DNA of 64,000 nucleotides from Jeotgalibacillus marinus (GTDB lineage: Bacteria > Bacillota > Bacilli > Bacillales > Jeotgalibacillaceae), in contig NZ_JBFMIA010000002.1 in assembly GCF_040801915.1 (NCBI RefSeq), positions 389,407 through 453,406 of the forward strand. Reading direction: 5' to 3'. The position numbers were made by a program, and so were the translations under genes. Below the pieces are notes generated by a model, which was not told where the DNA came from, searched no databases, and worked only from the letters and a program-made list of their open reading frames with translations. Shown here piece after piece: positions 5,809 to 13,086 of the stretch (its first letter is position 1; every line of letters begins with the position of its first letter).

Positions 5809-6969
5809 TTACTCCTTCACTTTTTCCTTTATTGTGGAAACTAGTTCATCTAGCTCCTCAAATAAGACTTTAAAATCCTTCTTAGCAAAAGCATCGCTAT
5901 CGTCCTGAATCTGTGTCAGTAGATTGATTGCTTTCTTTAGTAGTTCTTCTGAACGATCGTTGTTACGCTGCATTCTAGACATTTCCGCAGCAGCTGTTAC
6001 GTCGTTGAAAATTTCTTCAGAAGTAGCATTGTCCTGTTTGAACATATTTTTCGTAAGCACCTTAAATATCTTGTCGTCGACGAATGCCTCTCTGAGATTC
6101 CGGATATGGTCACGTTGGGTAATCGTTTTGTCAAAGTCTTTATCTAAATTCACTTCAAGTATACGGTACATAATGTCAATCACTTTCTCATTTTCGAAAG
6201 GATTGAACCCAAGCTTCTTCAGCGCGGCGATTTCCTTTTGAATCTCAACAAAATGCTCGTTTAAATTCAGTAAGATCGTATAGTTCTCCGGCTGGTCGAT
6301 AGAATGCAAAAAACCATCGACTAAATCAAGGCGGTCTTGATATTCTTTAAGTTTTTTAGGTTTCCAGTCCAGTGTTTCAAGTAGCTCCTGCTCACTCATG
6401 TGCTCCAATCCTTCTTTAATCTTTAATAAATCATTTATAGGGTTATATTCTTCCTTTAAATCAGTTTTAATCTGGAATTGGACTTCCAACTTATAGATTT
6501 CTTTTGCAGGCACATTCGCCGGAAGCCGGTGAACCAGCAAATACTGATAGCATGAACGTGGGGATTTTTCGTTGAGACGTTTCATACAGGCTAATCGACG
6601 ATTTGCGTCCACCAGAAAGCCATCTTGCGTTATAACGCCAGGACTTAGCTGACCGTAACTCTCCAAGTCATTTAAAAGACGTTCGGATTTGGCATTCTTA
6701 GGAATCAAAAGGTCTATAAAATAAGATTCATGGGCAGGGTTACGATTATCTAATTCGAAACCGATCTCCTGCTCCTTCAAGCGTTTCTCTGCGGCAAAGC
6801 GTCCATTATCAACATTGAAGCTGAGTAAGGAAATCGGGATCTTGTATACCGGCAATTCCTGTGGTTGTCCCATAAACAAAAGCATTTGCTTTGAACTAAT
6901 AGAGGATTTTCCACCATTATCGATATATTGATCTATTGCATTTGCCCGTTCTGTCCACCCTGTTAACAT
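5809..6969 (-). CDS. ParB-like N-terminal domain protein; first gene of a candidate defence operon
   Basis: A 386-residue protein. A ParB/sulfiredoxin-like fold is indicated by IPISLLSFNVDNGRF near residue 45-58 and, after an insertion, GQLSPGVITQDGFLVDANRRLACMK (split around residues 106-130), where DANRRLA is the counterpart of the ParB GERR(W/Y)RA motif. The long C-terminal part is highly charged and helical. I chose the ATG at 6969, which has a good GGAGTGA eight bases upstream; an upstream in-frame ATG at 7005 has no ribosome-binding site. ParB-like domains of this type occur in phage-defence and DNA-modification clusters as CTP- or ATP-dependent DNA-associated proteins. No plasmid partition partner is nearby, so a segregation role is unlikely. 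Confidence 0.8.
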   Translation of the reverse strand: MLTGWTERANAIDQYIDNGGKSSISSKQMLLFMGQPQELPVYKIPISLLSFNVDNGRFAAEKRLKEQEIGFELDNRNPAHESYFIDLLIPKNAKSERLLNDLESYGQLSPGVITQDGFLVDANRRLACMKRLNEKSPRSCYQYLLVHRLPANVPAKEIYKLEVQFQIKTDLKEEYNPINDLLKIKEGLEHMSEQELLETLDWKPKKLKEYQDRLDLVDGFLHSIDQPENYTILLNLNEHFVEIQKEIAALKKLGFNPFENEKVIDIMYRILEVNLDKDFDKTITQRDHIRNLREAFVDDKIFKVLTKNMFKQDNATSEEIFNDVTAAAEMSRMQRNNDRSEELLKKAINLLTQIQDDSDAFAKKDFKVLFEELDELVSTIKEKVKE

Positions 6970-7095
6970 AAAGATCACTCCATTTTGATAGTATTTTTTA
7001 TTCATATTTCAATTATTCTCTATTAAAATAGCTTTAAAACCCTTGAAACTAATTTTTATTTTATCCATACTTACCCCCTTACCTTAAAAGTGAAC

Positions 7096-7134
7096 TAAAA
7101 AAAGACAATAGCTGTTACAGCTATTGTCTTTATT
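7096..7134 (-). terminator. Perfect hairpin flanked by A and T runs, minus-strand terminator
   Basis: GACAATAGCT (7104-7113), loop GTTAC, AGCTATTGTC (7119-7128), with seven or more A on the left. Read on the minus strand it ends in a strong U run, so it would block transcription entering the ParB-like operon from the right. It overlaps the apparent start of the ArgR-like gene. Confidence 0.75.
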
Positions 7135-7558
7135 CATATCTAGTTCCTTATTCACTTTGATTGAAGAAAACAACTTTGTGAATATGGATCAGTTAAAGGA
7201 CATTTTAGAAAGAGAACATCAACTGAATTTAAGTCAAGCCACCTTGACACGAGATTTTAAATATTTGGGTATTGAGAAAAGAGAAGGAGTGTACAAATAC
7301 GTCAGTCGCACAAAAAAACAAATCCATCAAAACAAAGCAACAGAATTGGTTCAGGATCATGTAACGTCTTTTGACAATGACCTGTCGGTTCATCATATTA
7401 AAGTGCAAGATGGAAAATCATCAGAAATTGCTCATCACCTTAAACAAGGCTATGCTGCAGTAGTATCTCATGTACAAGTGGATGGTGACACATTGATCAT
7501 CTACCTACGCAAAGGGAAAGACGCTGAAGAACTATTAAACACTTTAGGTCAACGTTAA
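7124..7558 (+). CDS. ArgR-family repressor-like protein, probably 5'-truncated
   Basis: The 144-residue frame contains an ArgR-type winged helix (MDQLKDILEREH, then LSQATLTRDFKYLGIEK, the counterpart of VTQATVSRDIKEL) and a divergent C-terminal oligomerisation/arginine-binding region ending GDTLIIYLRKGKDAEELLNTL. The usual GTIAGDDT core is altered to VQVDGDT. The only start available is a TTG inside a terminator hairpin, with no ribosome-binding site, and the first helix of the winged domain (normally about KxxRxxxI) is replaced by unrelated residues. I infer that the 5' end was lost at a recombination point near 7.10-7.14 kb, next to the defence-like operon. A divergent but intact regulator remains possible. 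Confidence 0.6.
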   Translation: MSLFISSSLFTLIEENNFVNMDQLKDILEREHQLNLSQATLTRDFKYLGIEKREGVYKYVSRTKKQIHQNKATELVQDHVTSFDNDLSVHHIKVQDGKSSEIAHHLKQGYAAVVSHVQVDGDTLIIYLRKGKDAEELLNTLGQR

Positions 7559-7628
7559 TTTAGAAAGCTCATCAAATCCTAGTCCCAATAAACTAAATGT
7601 CATGAAATCAACACCCTTTTGAAAATAG

Positions 7629-7671
7629 AAAAAGGATATTGATGTCGGTAGTTAAACATCTATATCCTTTT
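7629..7671. terminator. Bidirectional terminator between convergent genes
   Basis: AAAGGATATTGATGT pairs with ACATCTATATCCTTT (one mismatch) around a 10-nt loop, with A and T runs outside. It separates the ArgR-like gene from the convergent minus-strand gene at 7695. Confidence 0.8.
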
Positions 7672-7694
7672 ATAATTGGTTTGGTTGATTTACT

Positions 7695-8036
7695 TTATAT
7701 CCTCTGACTCCTGCTCTTTAAAAGAGGCACACCATCTTTTAATATCTCCCCATACACCCTTTCCCCATCTTTCAGGCAAATTAAAAAGAGTAGATGATTC
7801 GTATCAGCGTCTAACGCCACACAAAACATCCACTCATTTTCTTCTGTTTCATATACACAGGTATTAACTACAACCTTCTCAGATGTAGCATCCAACAGCT
7901 GCTCTGACACAAGGTTGTCGTCCAACTCATCTTTATGTAAAAGAACCGATTCTTCTCCTACCAATTTCTCGTCAATTTCAATGCCGTATTGCGTTAACAT
8001 AAAAACTCTAAAATCATCTACGTTATAATTGTACAT
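7695..8036 (-). CDS. Hypothetical protein, 113 residues
   Basis: I do not recognise this gene. The product is an acidic soluble protein starting MYNYNVDDFRVFMLTQYGIEI with no signal peptide, Cys cluster or membrane segment. A strand-rich middle part (VVNTCVYETEENEWMFCVALDADTNHLLFLICLKDG) suggests a small alpha/beta fold. The start is well supported by GGAGGGG about five bases before the ATG. It is flanked by terminators on both sides, so it is probably monocistronic. Confidence 0.7.
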   Translation of the reverse strand: MYNYNVDDFRVFMLTQYGIEIDEKLVGEESVLLHKDELDDNLVSEQLLDATSEKVVVNTCVYETEENEWMFCVALDADTNHLLFLICLKDGERVYGEILKDGVPLLKSRSQRI

Positions 8037-8208
8037 ACTGACCCCTCCATTTTTTACACATGCCCTTTTTCTTTTAATGACGTATACTTCCCAGTAATGG
8101 AGTTTGATAGCTTTGTATTCCTATTCTCTTAATGTAGATTTTTACTACCAACTCTATTTCTGATGTTTTTTTGAATAACATATTGAGCCTGTAGTCGCTA
8201 AATAAAAA

Positions 8209-8246
8209 AGGATAGTATTTAGCGTCTATCTGCTACATACTATCCT
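8209..8246 (-). terminator. Terminator of rlmH
   Basis: AGGATAGTAT (8209-8218) pairs perfectly with ATACTATCCT (8237-8246). On the minus strand the stem is followed by TTTTTTA. It lies 40 bp beyond the rlmH stop. Confidence 0.8.
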
Positions 8247-8284
8247 AATTACCATTATGGTAGAAAAATTATAAAAAACCTCAC

Positions 8285-8764
8285 TTACTTATGGTACGGT
8301 TCACCCCTATTAATCCGAAACGCCCGATAAACTTGCTCCAACAACACCAACTTCATCAATTGATGAGGAAAGGTCATTTTTGAAAATGACAATGCAAAGT
8401 CGCTTCGCTTCATTACTCTTTCACTTAACCCTAGTGATCCTCCAATGACAAAAGCAATTTTACTTTTTCCGTAGGTGGCGAGCTGGTCAAGTTGTTTGGC
8501 AAGTTGCTCGGAGGTGAGCTGTTTTCCTCCTATTTCGAGGGTGATGACGTGGGTGTCTGGGCTGATTTTGGATAGAATCCGTTCGCCTTCTTTTTGTTTA
8601 ACGATGGTCATGTCGGCTTCGCTCAAGTTTTCAGGTGCTTTTTCGTCTGGGACTTCGATAAGGTCGATGGTGGCGTATGCGCCGAGGCGTTTAGTGTATT
8701 CGGCGATGCCTTGTTTTAGGTATTTTTCTTTGAGTTTGCCGACTGTAATGATAGATATTTTCAT
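8285..8764 (-). CDS. rlmH: 23S rRNA (pseudouridine1915-N3)-methyltransferase RlmH
   Basis: 159 residues, the normal full length for this SPOUT-class enzyme, which methylates pseudouridine 1915 in helix 69 of 23S rRNA on assembled 70S ribosomes using S-adenosylmethionine. The SAM-binding knot is visible as FVIGGSLGLSE (about 105-115), and the conserved C-terminal signature YRAFRINRGEPYHK is intact. It is the B. subtilis yydA orthologue and lies, as there, downstream of htrC and the wal operon. An RBS (GGAGG) precedes the ATG, and a terminator follows. Confidence 0.97.
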   Translation of the reverse strand: MKISIITVGKLKEKYLKQGIAEYTKRLGAYATIDLIEVPDEKAPENLSEADMTIVKQKEGERILSKISPDTHVITLEIGGKQLTSEQLAKQLDQLATYGKSKIAFVIGGSLGLSERVMKRSDFALSFSKMTFPHQLMKLVLLEQVYRAFRINRGEPYHK

Positions 8765-8829
8765 GGTGTGTCCTCCGTGTTTGGTATGTGTTTATTGTAC
8801 AGGAAACGGGAGTCACTGAGGGATTTTGA

Positions 8830-8952
8830 TCATTTTTTCGTATCAAAAAGTCTAAGAACCACCTCCTCAATTACAAGATCTTGTCCCCACTTGATTAAAT
8901 TAACAACGACAAACGGGTCCATTCTGTCGTCCAGATAACGAGGCACATCGCA
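8830..8952 (-). other. Orphan open fragment, possible gene remnant
   Basis: An open stretch on the minus strand reads CDVPRYLDDRMDPFVVVNLI, then KWGQDLVIEEVVLRLFDTKK, and stops at TGA 8830-8832. A TAG closes it on the 5' side. Its amino-acid pattern looks coding, but there is no ribosome-binding site and no clear start other than internal GTG or ATG codons. I do not recognise it; it may be the tail of a lost gene. Confidence 0.3.
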
Positions 8953-8996
8953 AAACGATTTGTTCTATCTAGAAGAATACAAAATGATGGGTATAC

Positions 8997-9030
8997 GAAA
9001 AGCCAAGCGATGGTATCACTTGGCTTTTTC
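8997..9030. terminator. Bidirectional terminator
   Basis: AAAAGCCAAG, an 11-nt loop and CTTGGCTTTTT form a 10-bp stem with A and T flanks, just right of the orphan fragment. Confidence 0.75.
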
Positions 9031-9121
9031 GCTCGTTCAGTGGGCATTGACCTGAAACACACTCATGCAAACTTATGCCGTGGTCGTCTTATACTTTGCC
9101 ACCCTGCTTTTGTTATTCACA

Positions 9122-9440
9122 TTGTGGATATCGAATTCCGTCTGATATAGCACTACATTATTGAAAGCGATATCATTTTTTTGTCGAAGAAAGGCTTAAT
9201 TATACTTGTTGCCATCCGCTTTCTGTCTTTTTCAGGTGCATTATTCACAAGAATCTTATCTATTTCAAGGTTTGTCGAAAAAAGTTATTCCACTCCTATA
9301 AACACTTTATCCACAAAAGTTATGCACATATCCACATTCTCTATCCACATGTCGTATGAGATCATTCGTTCGCCACAAGATATACCGGTTGCTTTCGACA
9401 ATATTCACAAGTTGTGGACAAAACCTGCAAGTTATCCACT
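9122..9440. promoter_or_regulatory. DnaA-box cluster outside oriC
   Basis: Within about 320 bp there are three sites matching TTATNCACA exactly (9241-9249 TTATTCACA, 9307-9315 TTATCCACA, 9320-9328 TTATGCACA). At least six more have one mismatch (around 9123-9131 inverted, 9328-9336, 9341-9349, 9401-9409, 9413-9421 inverted, 9432-9440). The cluster lies about 43 kb from dnaA, upstream of rlmH and running into yyzF. Such clusters in B. subtilis bind DnaA and can affect initiation timing or local transcription; that function is inferred here. Confidence 0.75.
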
Positions 9441-9526
9441 GTATTTAAAATAGGAAATGTTTCTTGCTCATCCACAAACACATCGATTGCAAGTTCAATA
9501 TGTTCCTTGCAACAATAAATCTTCAT
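9362..9526 (-). CDS. yyzF: CxxH/CxxC-motif protein YyzF
   Basis: 54 residues starting MKIYCCKEHIELAIDVFVDE. The CCxxH near the N-terminus and CEYC near the C-terminus form a likely zinc-binding pair, the signature of the YyzF family of small Bacillaceae proteins of unknown function. I chose the ATG at 9526 because GGAG lies ten bases upstream and because family members begin with MK(V/I)YCC; an in-frame ATG six codons earlier has no ribosome-binding site. In B. subtilis yyzF also sits beside htrC and rlmH. Several DnaA boxes overlap its 3' half. Confidence 0.85.
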   Translation of the reverse strand: MKIYCCKEHIELAIDVFVDEQETFPILNTVDNLQVLSTTCEYCRKQPVYLVANE

Positions 9527-9667
9527 CTTTACTAGCTCCTTCATTTTTAAATTTCATTTATTGTAGCATATTTTACTTTTTCGTTAATTCACCCTCTTTA
9601 TTTCTAATCGAACGTAATCGTGTACGTACGGTTTTTTTGTTCCCTGGAGCCACAGGATCCTTTAATC

Positions 9668-9700
9668 AAAAAAAGAGACAGGAATCCATTAAGGTTCCTG
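9668..9700 (-). terminator. Terminator of htrC
   Basis: A CAGGAA/TTCCTG-type stem (9679-9700) is followed on the minus strand by seven T. It lies 26 bp beyond the htrC stop. Confidence 0.75.
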
Positions 9701-9725
9701 CCTGCAATATATGTGAACTCACCCT

Positions 9726-10946
9726 TTACAATTGTGCATCATCTATAAGGGTGAGGGTGTACTCTTGCAATTCACCGTTTCTGTACACTTTCACTTGCAT
9801 GTCATCTCCGACATTTTTTTCAGTGTAAAGGTGCTTACGTAGTTCGATCATGTTATCGATTTTTTGACCATCCATTTCGACGATCACATCCATGCTTTGA
9901 AGACCTGCTTTGTCTGCAGACGAGTTTTGTACGACATTATCGACAACAACACCTGATGTCACTTCTTCAGGTAGTTTCAATTGCTCGGCTCCCCGATACA
10001 TAGTTGGTACATTTGCAAGGTCAATGAGCTGTACTCCCATTGTTGGACGTTGTAGCTCACCTTTTGTCTCAAGGTCTTCTATGACTGGCACTGCCATGTC
10101 AATTGGGATGGCAAGTCCAATTCCTTCTACGGATGATTCAGCAATTTTCATGGAGTTAATGCCAATAACCTGTCCTTCGATATTTACAAGTGCACCCCCA
10201 CTATTACCAGGGTTAATTGCAGCATCTGTTTGGATAACTTCTGTTTGCCAATCGACTTGACCGTCTTGGTTACTGTCCACTGGAATTGTACGTTCAACAC
10301 CTGATATGACACCTGTTGTAACAGATCCTGAGAATTGCAGTCCAAGTGGATTCCCAATTGCAATAGCCGGTTCACCTGGTGTTAATGAAGAAGAAGTACC
10401 GAATTCAGCAACCGTTTCAATATCAGTTCCATCAACTTCTAGTACAGCTAGGTCTGTCAAAGGGTCGCCTCCGCGAACTTCCGCTTGAAGCTTCGTACCA
10501 TCAGTAAGTGTAACTTCTACTTCCTCCGCACCTTCAATGACATGATTGTTCGTCACGATAAATGCACTGCCACCTTCTTTTTTATAAATGACACCAGAGC
10601 CAGTTCCAGCTTCTCGTGACTCTTGGTCTTGGTTAAACATGTTACCACCACTTTGGAGGTTGGTAATGCCAACCACTGCGTCACCCGCTCGTTCAACTGC
10701 TTGTGTGACATCAGATGTGACATCATACGAAACATTTTCAGTTTGTGGCAGTGATCCGTTTTCGTCCATTTGGCCTAATGTATCATTATTTGATGGAGTA
10801 AAAATGTAATCTGAAATCATCGGTAATGCCAGCACAACTACAAGCGCACCAATGATAAGACCAGATAAACTTGATACGAAATACCCTCCCTTGCTACCTT
10901 TTTTTGATCTCGTTTCTCTTTCTTCATGATCGTCGTAATAACCCAT
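9726..10946 (-). CDS. htrC: HtrA/DegP-type membrane-anchored serine protease
   Basis: 406 residues. Domains in order: a basic cytoplasmic N-terminus, a membrane anchor at about 27-48, a trypsin-like domain with catalytic H135 (VTNNHVIEG), D165 (DLAVLEV) and S249 (INPGNSGGAL), and a PDZ domain (about 305-400, with VVVDNVVQNSSADKAGLQ). It is an extracytoplasmic quality-control protease. It corresponds to B. subtilis HtrC/YyxA, which is encoded immediately downstream of walJ. Here that link is broken by about 3.7 kb containing a methyltransferase, glutaminase and two thioredoxin-like genes, so htrC must have its own promoter. An RBS precedes the ATG. Confidence 0.95.
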   Translation of the reverse strand: MGYYDDHEERETRSKKGSKGGYFVSSLSGLIIGALVVVLALPMISDYIFTPSNNDTLGQMDENGSLPQTENVSYDVTSDVTQAVERAGDAVVGITNLQSGGNMFNQDQESREAGTGSGVIYKKEGGSAFIVTNNHVIEGAEEVEVTLTDGTKLQAEVRGGDPLTDLAVLEVDGTDIETVAEFGTSSSLTPGEPAIAIGNPLGLQFSGSVTTGVISGVERTIPVDSNQDGQVDWQTEVIQTDAAINPGNSGGALVNIEGQVIGINSMKIAESSVEGIGLAIPIDMAVPVIEDLETKGELQRPTMGVQLIDLANVPTMYRGAEQLKLPEEVTSGVVVDNVVQNSSADKAGLQSMDVIVEMDGQKIDNMIELRKHLYTEKNVGDDMQVKVYRNGELQEYTLTLIDDAQL

Positions 10947-11097
10947 TTATTTATCATCCTTTCTTTTACGATTTTCTATAGTTCATAGTATAAGGACCCA
11001 AGATGAAAATTAGATGAAAAACAATTAAAATTACAAAGAAATTTTTATCCATTTGTCGATTAAGGTTATCTTTTCAATCTATTATACAGAAAATTCA

Positions 11098-11106
11098 TGC
11101 TATAAT
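11098..11106 (+). promoter_or_regulatory. Extended -10 promoter upstream of the short ORF and methyltransferase
   Basis: TGc followed by TATAAT (11101-11106) fits an extended -10 element. The -35 region is weak. The short reading frame begins 31 bp downstream. Confidence 0.4.
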
Positions 11107-11136
11107 TAATATACTTATGAAAGGTGGCGATTTGAG

Positions 11137-11193
11137 ATGAAAAACGTTAACATCATCCATTTCAAAAACAGTGGAGAAATAAAGAACAGCTAA
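11137..11193 (+). CDS. Possible 18-residue leader peptide
   Basis: ATG at 11137 with AAAGGTGG nine bases upstream opens MKNVNIIHFKNSGEIKNS, ending in TAA at 11191-11193. It lies between an extended -10 promoter and a pair of competing hairpins ahead of the methyltransferase gene, the arrangement of a translational-attenuation leader. The peptide matches no leader I know. It may simply be a chance frame in a 5' untranslated region. Confidence 0.35.
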   Translation: MKNVNIIHFKNSGEIKNS

Positions 11194-11194
11194 T

Positions 11195-11234
11195 CGAGCG
11201 ATTCAACTTATTAAGCTGAATGCTCGATCGCTCG
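11195..11234 (+). promoter_or_regulatory. Two mutually exclusive hairpins in the methyltransferase leader
   Basis: Hairpin A pairs 11196-11209 with 11213-11225 (GAGC-ATTCA-CTT arms with one bulge and one mismatch). Hairpin B pairs CGAGCGAT (11195-11202) with ATCGCTCG (11227-11234) perfectly. They share bases, so only one can form at a time. The RBS at 11245-11251 lies just outside both. Confidence 0.4.
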
Positions 11235-11256
11235 TTTGACAATTAGGAGGGCATTC

Positions 11257-11886
11257 ATGCTAAACAAACAAGGATTCGATTTATGGGCAAATGATTACGA
11301 TCAAACGGTTCAGGTAAATGCAGAAAATGATTTATATCCGTTTGCTGGTTACAAAACGATTTTAAATACGATTTTTAATGAAGTGATGCAAAAAAAGAAA
11401 TCAACTGTTCTAGATATTGGATTCGGCACGGGGATTTTAACTACAAAGCTATATGAACATGGACATCGACTAGATGGGGTTGATTTTTCGACACAAATGA
11501 TTGCCATCGCACAGGCTAAAATGCCTAATGCTCAACTAATTGAATGGGATTTTACAAACGATCTTCCAAGTAATGTTCATTCCAAAAAATATGACTCTAT
11601 TGTAAGTACGTATGCACTGCATCATCTCACTGATAGAGAAAAAATATCTTTTATCCAATATTTACTCCCCTTTCTTTCAGAAACAGGGAAAATTTTTATA
11701 GGAGATATTGCTTTTTTAACACGTGACGATCTTGATTTATGTAGGGAAAAGAACATTTCTTATTGGGATGATGACGAGTTTTATTTTGCATTTAATGAAC
11801 TATATTCTGCATTGAAAGACGTCTGCCTATGCGAATTTCACCCCATCTCTCATTGTGGTGCGGTCATAATCATTTCAAACAAGTAA
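11257..11886 (+). CDS. Class I SAM-dependent methyltransferase
   Basis: 209 residues from the ATG at 11257, which has AGGAGGG six bases upstream; an in-frame TTG seven codons earlier overlaps the leader and is rejected. The Rossmann-fold motif I VLDIGFGTGIL (about residues 46-56), motif II region LDGVDFSTQMIAIAQAKMP and an acidic/aromatic motif III are visible, typical of small-molecule methyltransferases (YrrT/UbiE-like). The substrate is unknown. The gene runs opposite to the flanking htrC and wal genes and is insulated by its own terminator, so it looks like an insertion into the conserved walJ-htrC interval. Confidence 0.85.
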   Translation: MLNKQGFDLWANDYDQTVQVNAENDLYPFAGYKTILNTIFNEVMQKKKSTVLDIGFGTGILTTKLYEHGHRLDGVDFSTQMIAIAQAKMPNAQLIEWDFTNDLPSNVHSKKYDSIVSTYALHHLTDREKISFIQYLLPFLSETGKIFIGDIAFLTRDDLDLCREKNISYWDDDEFYFAFNELYSALKDVCLCEFHPISHCGAVIIISNK

Positions 11887-11893
11887 CCAGTAT

Positions 11894-11925
11894 GCACTGA
11901 TCATATTTTATGATCAGTGCTTTTT
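11894..11925 (+). terminator. Terminator of the methyltransferase gene
   Basis: GCACTGATCAT and ATGATCAGTGC form a perfect 11-bp stem with a short loop, followed by TTTTT. Confidence 0.9.
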
Positions 11926-12014
11926 ATTCCCCTCTTAACGTCTCTCCCTTGACAACTCCTCACTAACCCTCCATGATGGAGGCAACTTATTGAAGTAAAA
12001 GGAGAGCGTACGAT

Positions 12015-12977
12015 ATGAAAATTGAAGAGGTATTGGAATGTTTACAGCAGTGGGTTGAGGAAAACCACTCCCACACGATGCTTGGTGAAACAGCAAAATA
12101 CATTCCGGCTCTCGCCGAACAAGATAAGAACCAACTTGGAATCTGTATTATGGATTTTGATGGAGATACGTATAAAGCGGGCGATACCGAAGTTACTTTT
12201 ACACTTCAAAGCATTTCGAAGATCATCAGTTTTATCGCGTTATGCCATTTTAAAGGATTGGATTTTGTGTTGGATAAAGTGGATGTGGAGCCTACGGGTG
12301 AATCGTTTAATTCAATTATCCCATTTGAAATTCATCGTCCTGGTAAACCATTTAATCCGCTCATCAATGCCGGTGCAATTACGGTGTCCTCTATGTTACC
12401 TGGTGATACTGTTGATGAAAAATACGAGCGATTCATTGCCTTTGTTGAAGGCATGATTGGTCATCGACTGCATTTAGATGAGGACGTATACCAGTCGGAG
12501 TGGAAAACAGCTCACCGAAATCGAGCACTAGCTTATTACTTAAAAGAGTCAAACCTACTTGATTTGGATGTGGAAGAGGCGCTTGATATTTACATTCGCC
12601 AATGTTCAATTTGCATTGGATTAGAGGATTTAGCAAAAATTGGTCTTGTCATTGCACACGACGGTTACGACCCAATTACCGAAAGACAAATATTCAGCAA
12701 TGATGTGGCTCGCATCGCAAAAGTCTTGATGGTAACATGCGGCATGTACAATTCATCAGGCAAATTCGCAGCGCACGTTGGGATACCAGCAAAAAGTGGC
12801 GTATCTGGTGGAATTATTGCTGCCGTTCCACCTAAATGGCATTCTGATGAAAAAGCATTTCGTAAAGGATGCGGCATTGCAGTGTTTGGTCCGGCAATTG
12901 ATGCGAATGGGAACAGCACTGCAGGCACAATGTTATTACGACAAATTTCTACTGAATGGGATTTTAGTATTTTTTAA
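12015..12977 (+). CDS. glsA: Glutaminase A
   Basis: 320 residues, full length for the serine-dependent beta-lactamase-fold glutaminases that hydrolyse L-glutamine to glutamate and ammonia. The catalytic Ser-Lys pair lies in QSISK (S66, K69), and other family blocks are present: FNPLINAGAI (about 114-123), the CSI region and SGVSGGIIAAVP (about 258-269). The ATG at 12015 has AAAGGAGAG upstream. It is oriented against the flanking chromosomal genes. A weak A/T-flanked hairpin follows at about 12989-13019. In other bacteria glutaminase ammonia can support acid tolerance or nitrogen supply; which applies here cannot be told. Confidence 0.95.
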   Translation: MKIEEVLECLQQWVEENHSHTMLGETAKYIPALAEQDKNQLGICIMDFDGDTYKAGDTEVTFTLQSISKIISFIALCHFKGLDFVLDKVDVEPTGESFNSIIPFEIHRPGKPFNPLINAGAITVSSMLPGDTVDEKYERFIAFVEGMIGHRLHLDEDVYQSEWKTAHRNRALAYYLKESNLLDLDVEEALDIYIRQCSICIGLEDLAKIGLVIAHDGYDPITERQIFSNDVARIAKVLMVTCGMYNSSGKFAAHVGIPAKSGVSGGIIAAVPPKWHSDEKAFRKGCGIAVFGPAIDANGNSTAGTMLLRQISTEWDFSIF

Positions 12978-13086
12978 TAAGTTGATTGAAAAAAAGACCG
13001 TCCACAGCGATCTTTTTTCCAGGTTTGGATGATAGGGCTAACCATCCTTTTCAGATCTTAAATCGTCCCCTCTCTCGCTGTCCTCA

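Noticed and set aside
7009..7068. 19-codon reading frame (MDKIKISFKGFKAILIENN) just upstream of the ParB-like gene on the minus strand
   Set aside because: A G-rich sequence precedes it, but its short length, AT-rich composition and lack of any recognisable family make it as likely to be untranslated leader.
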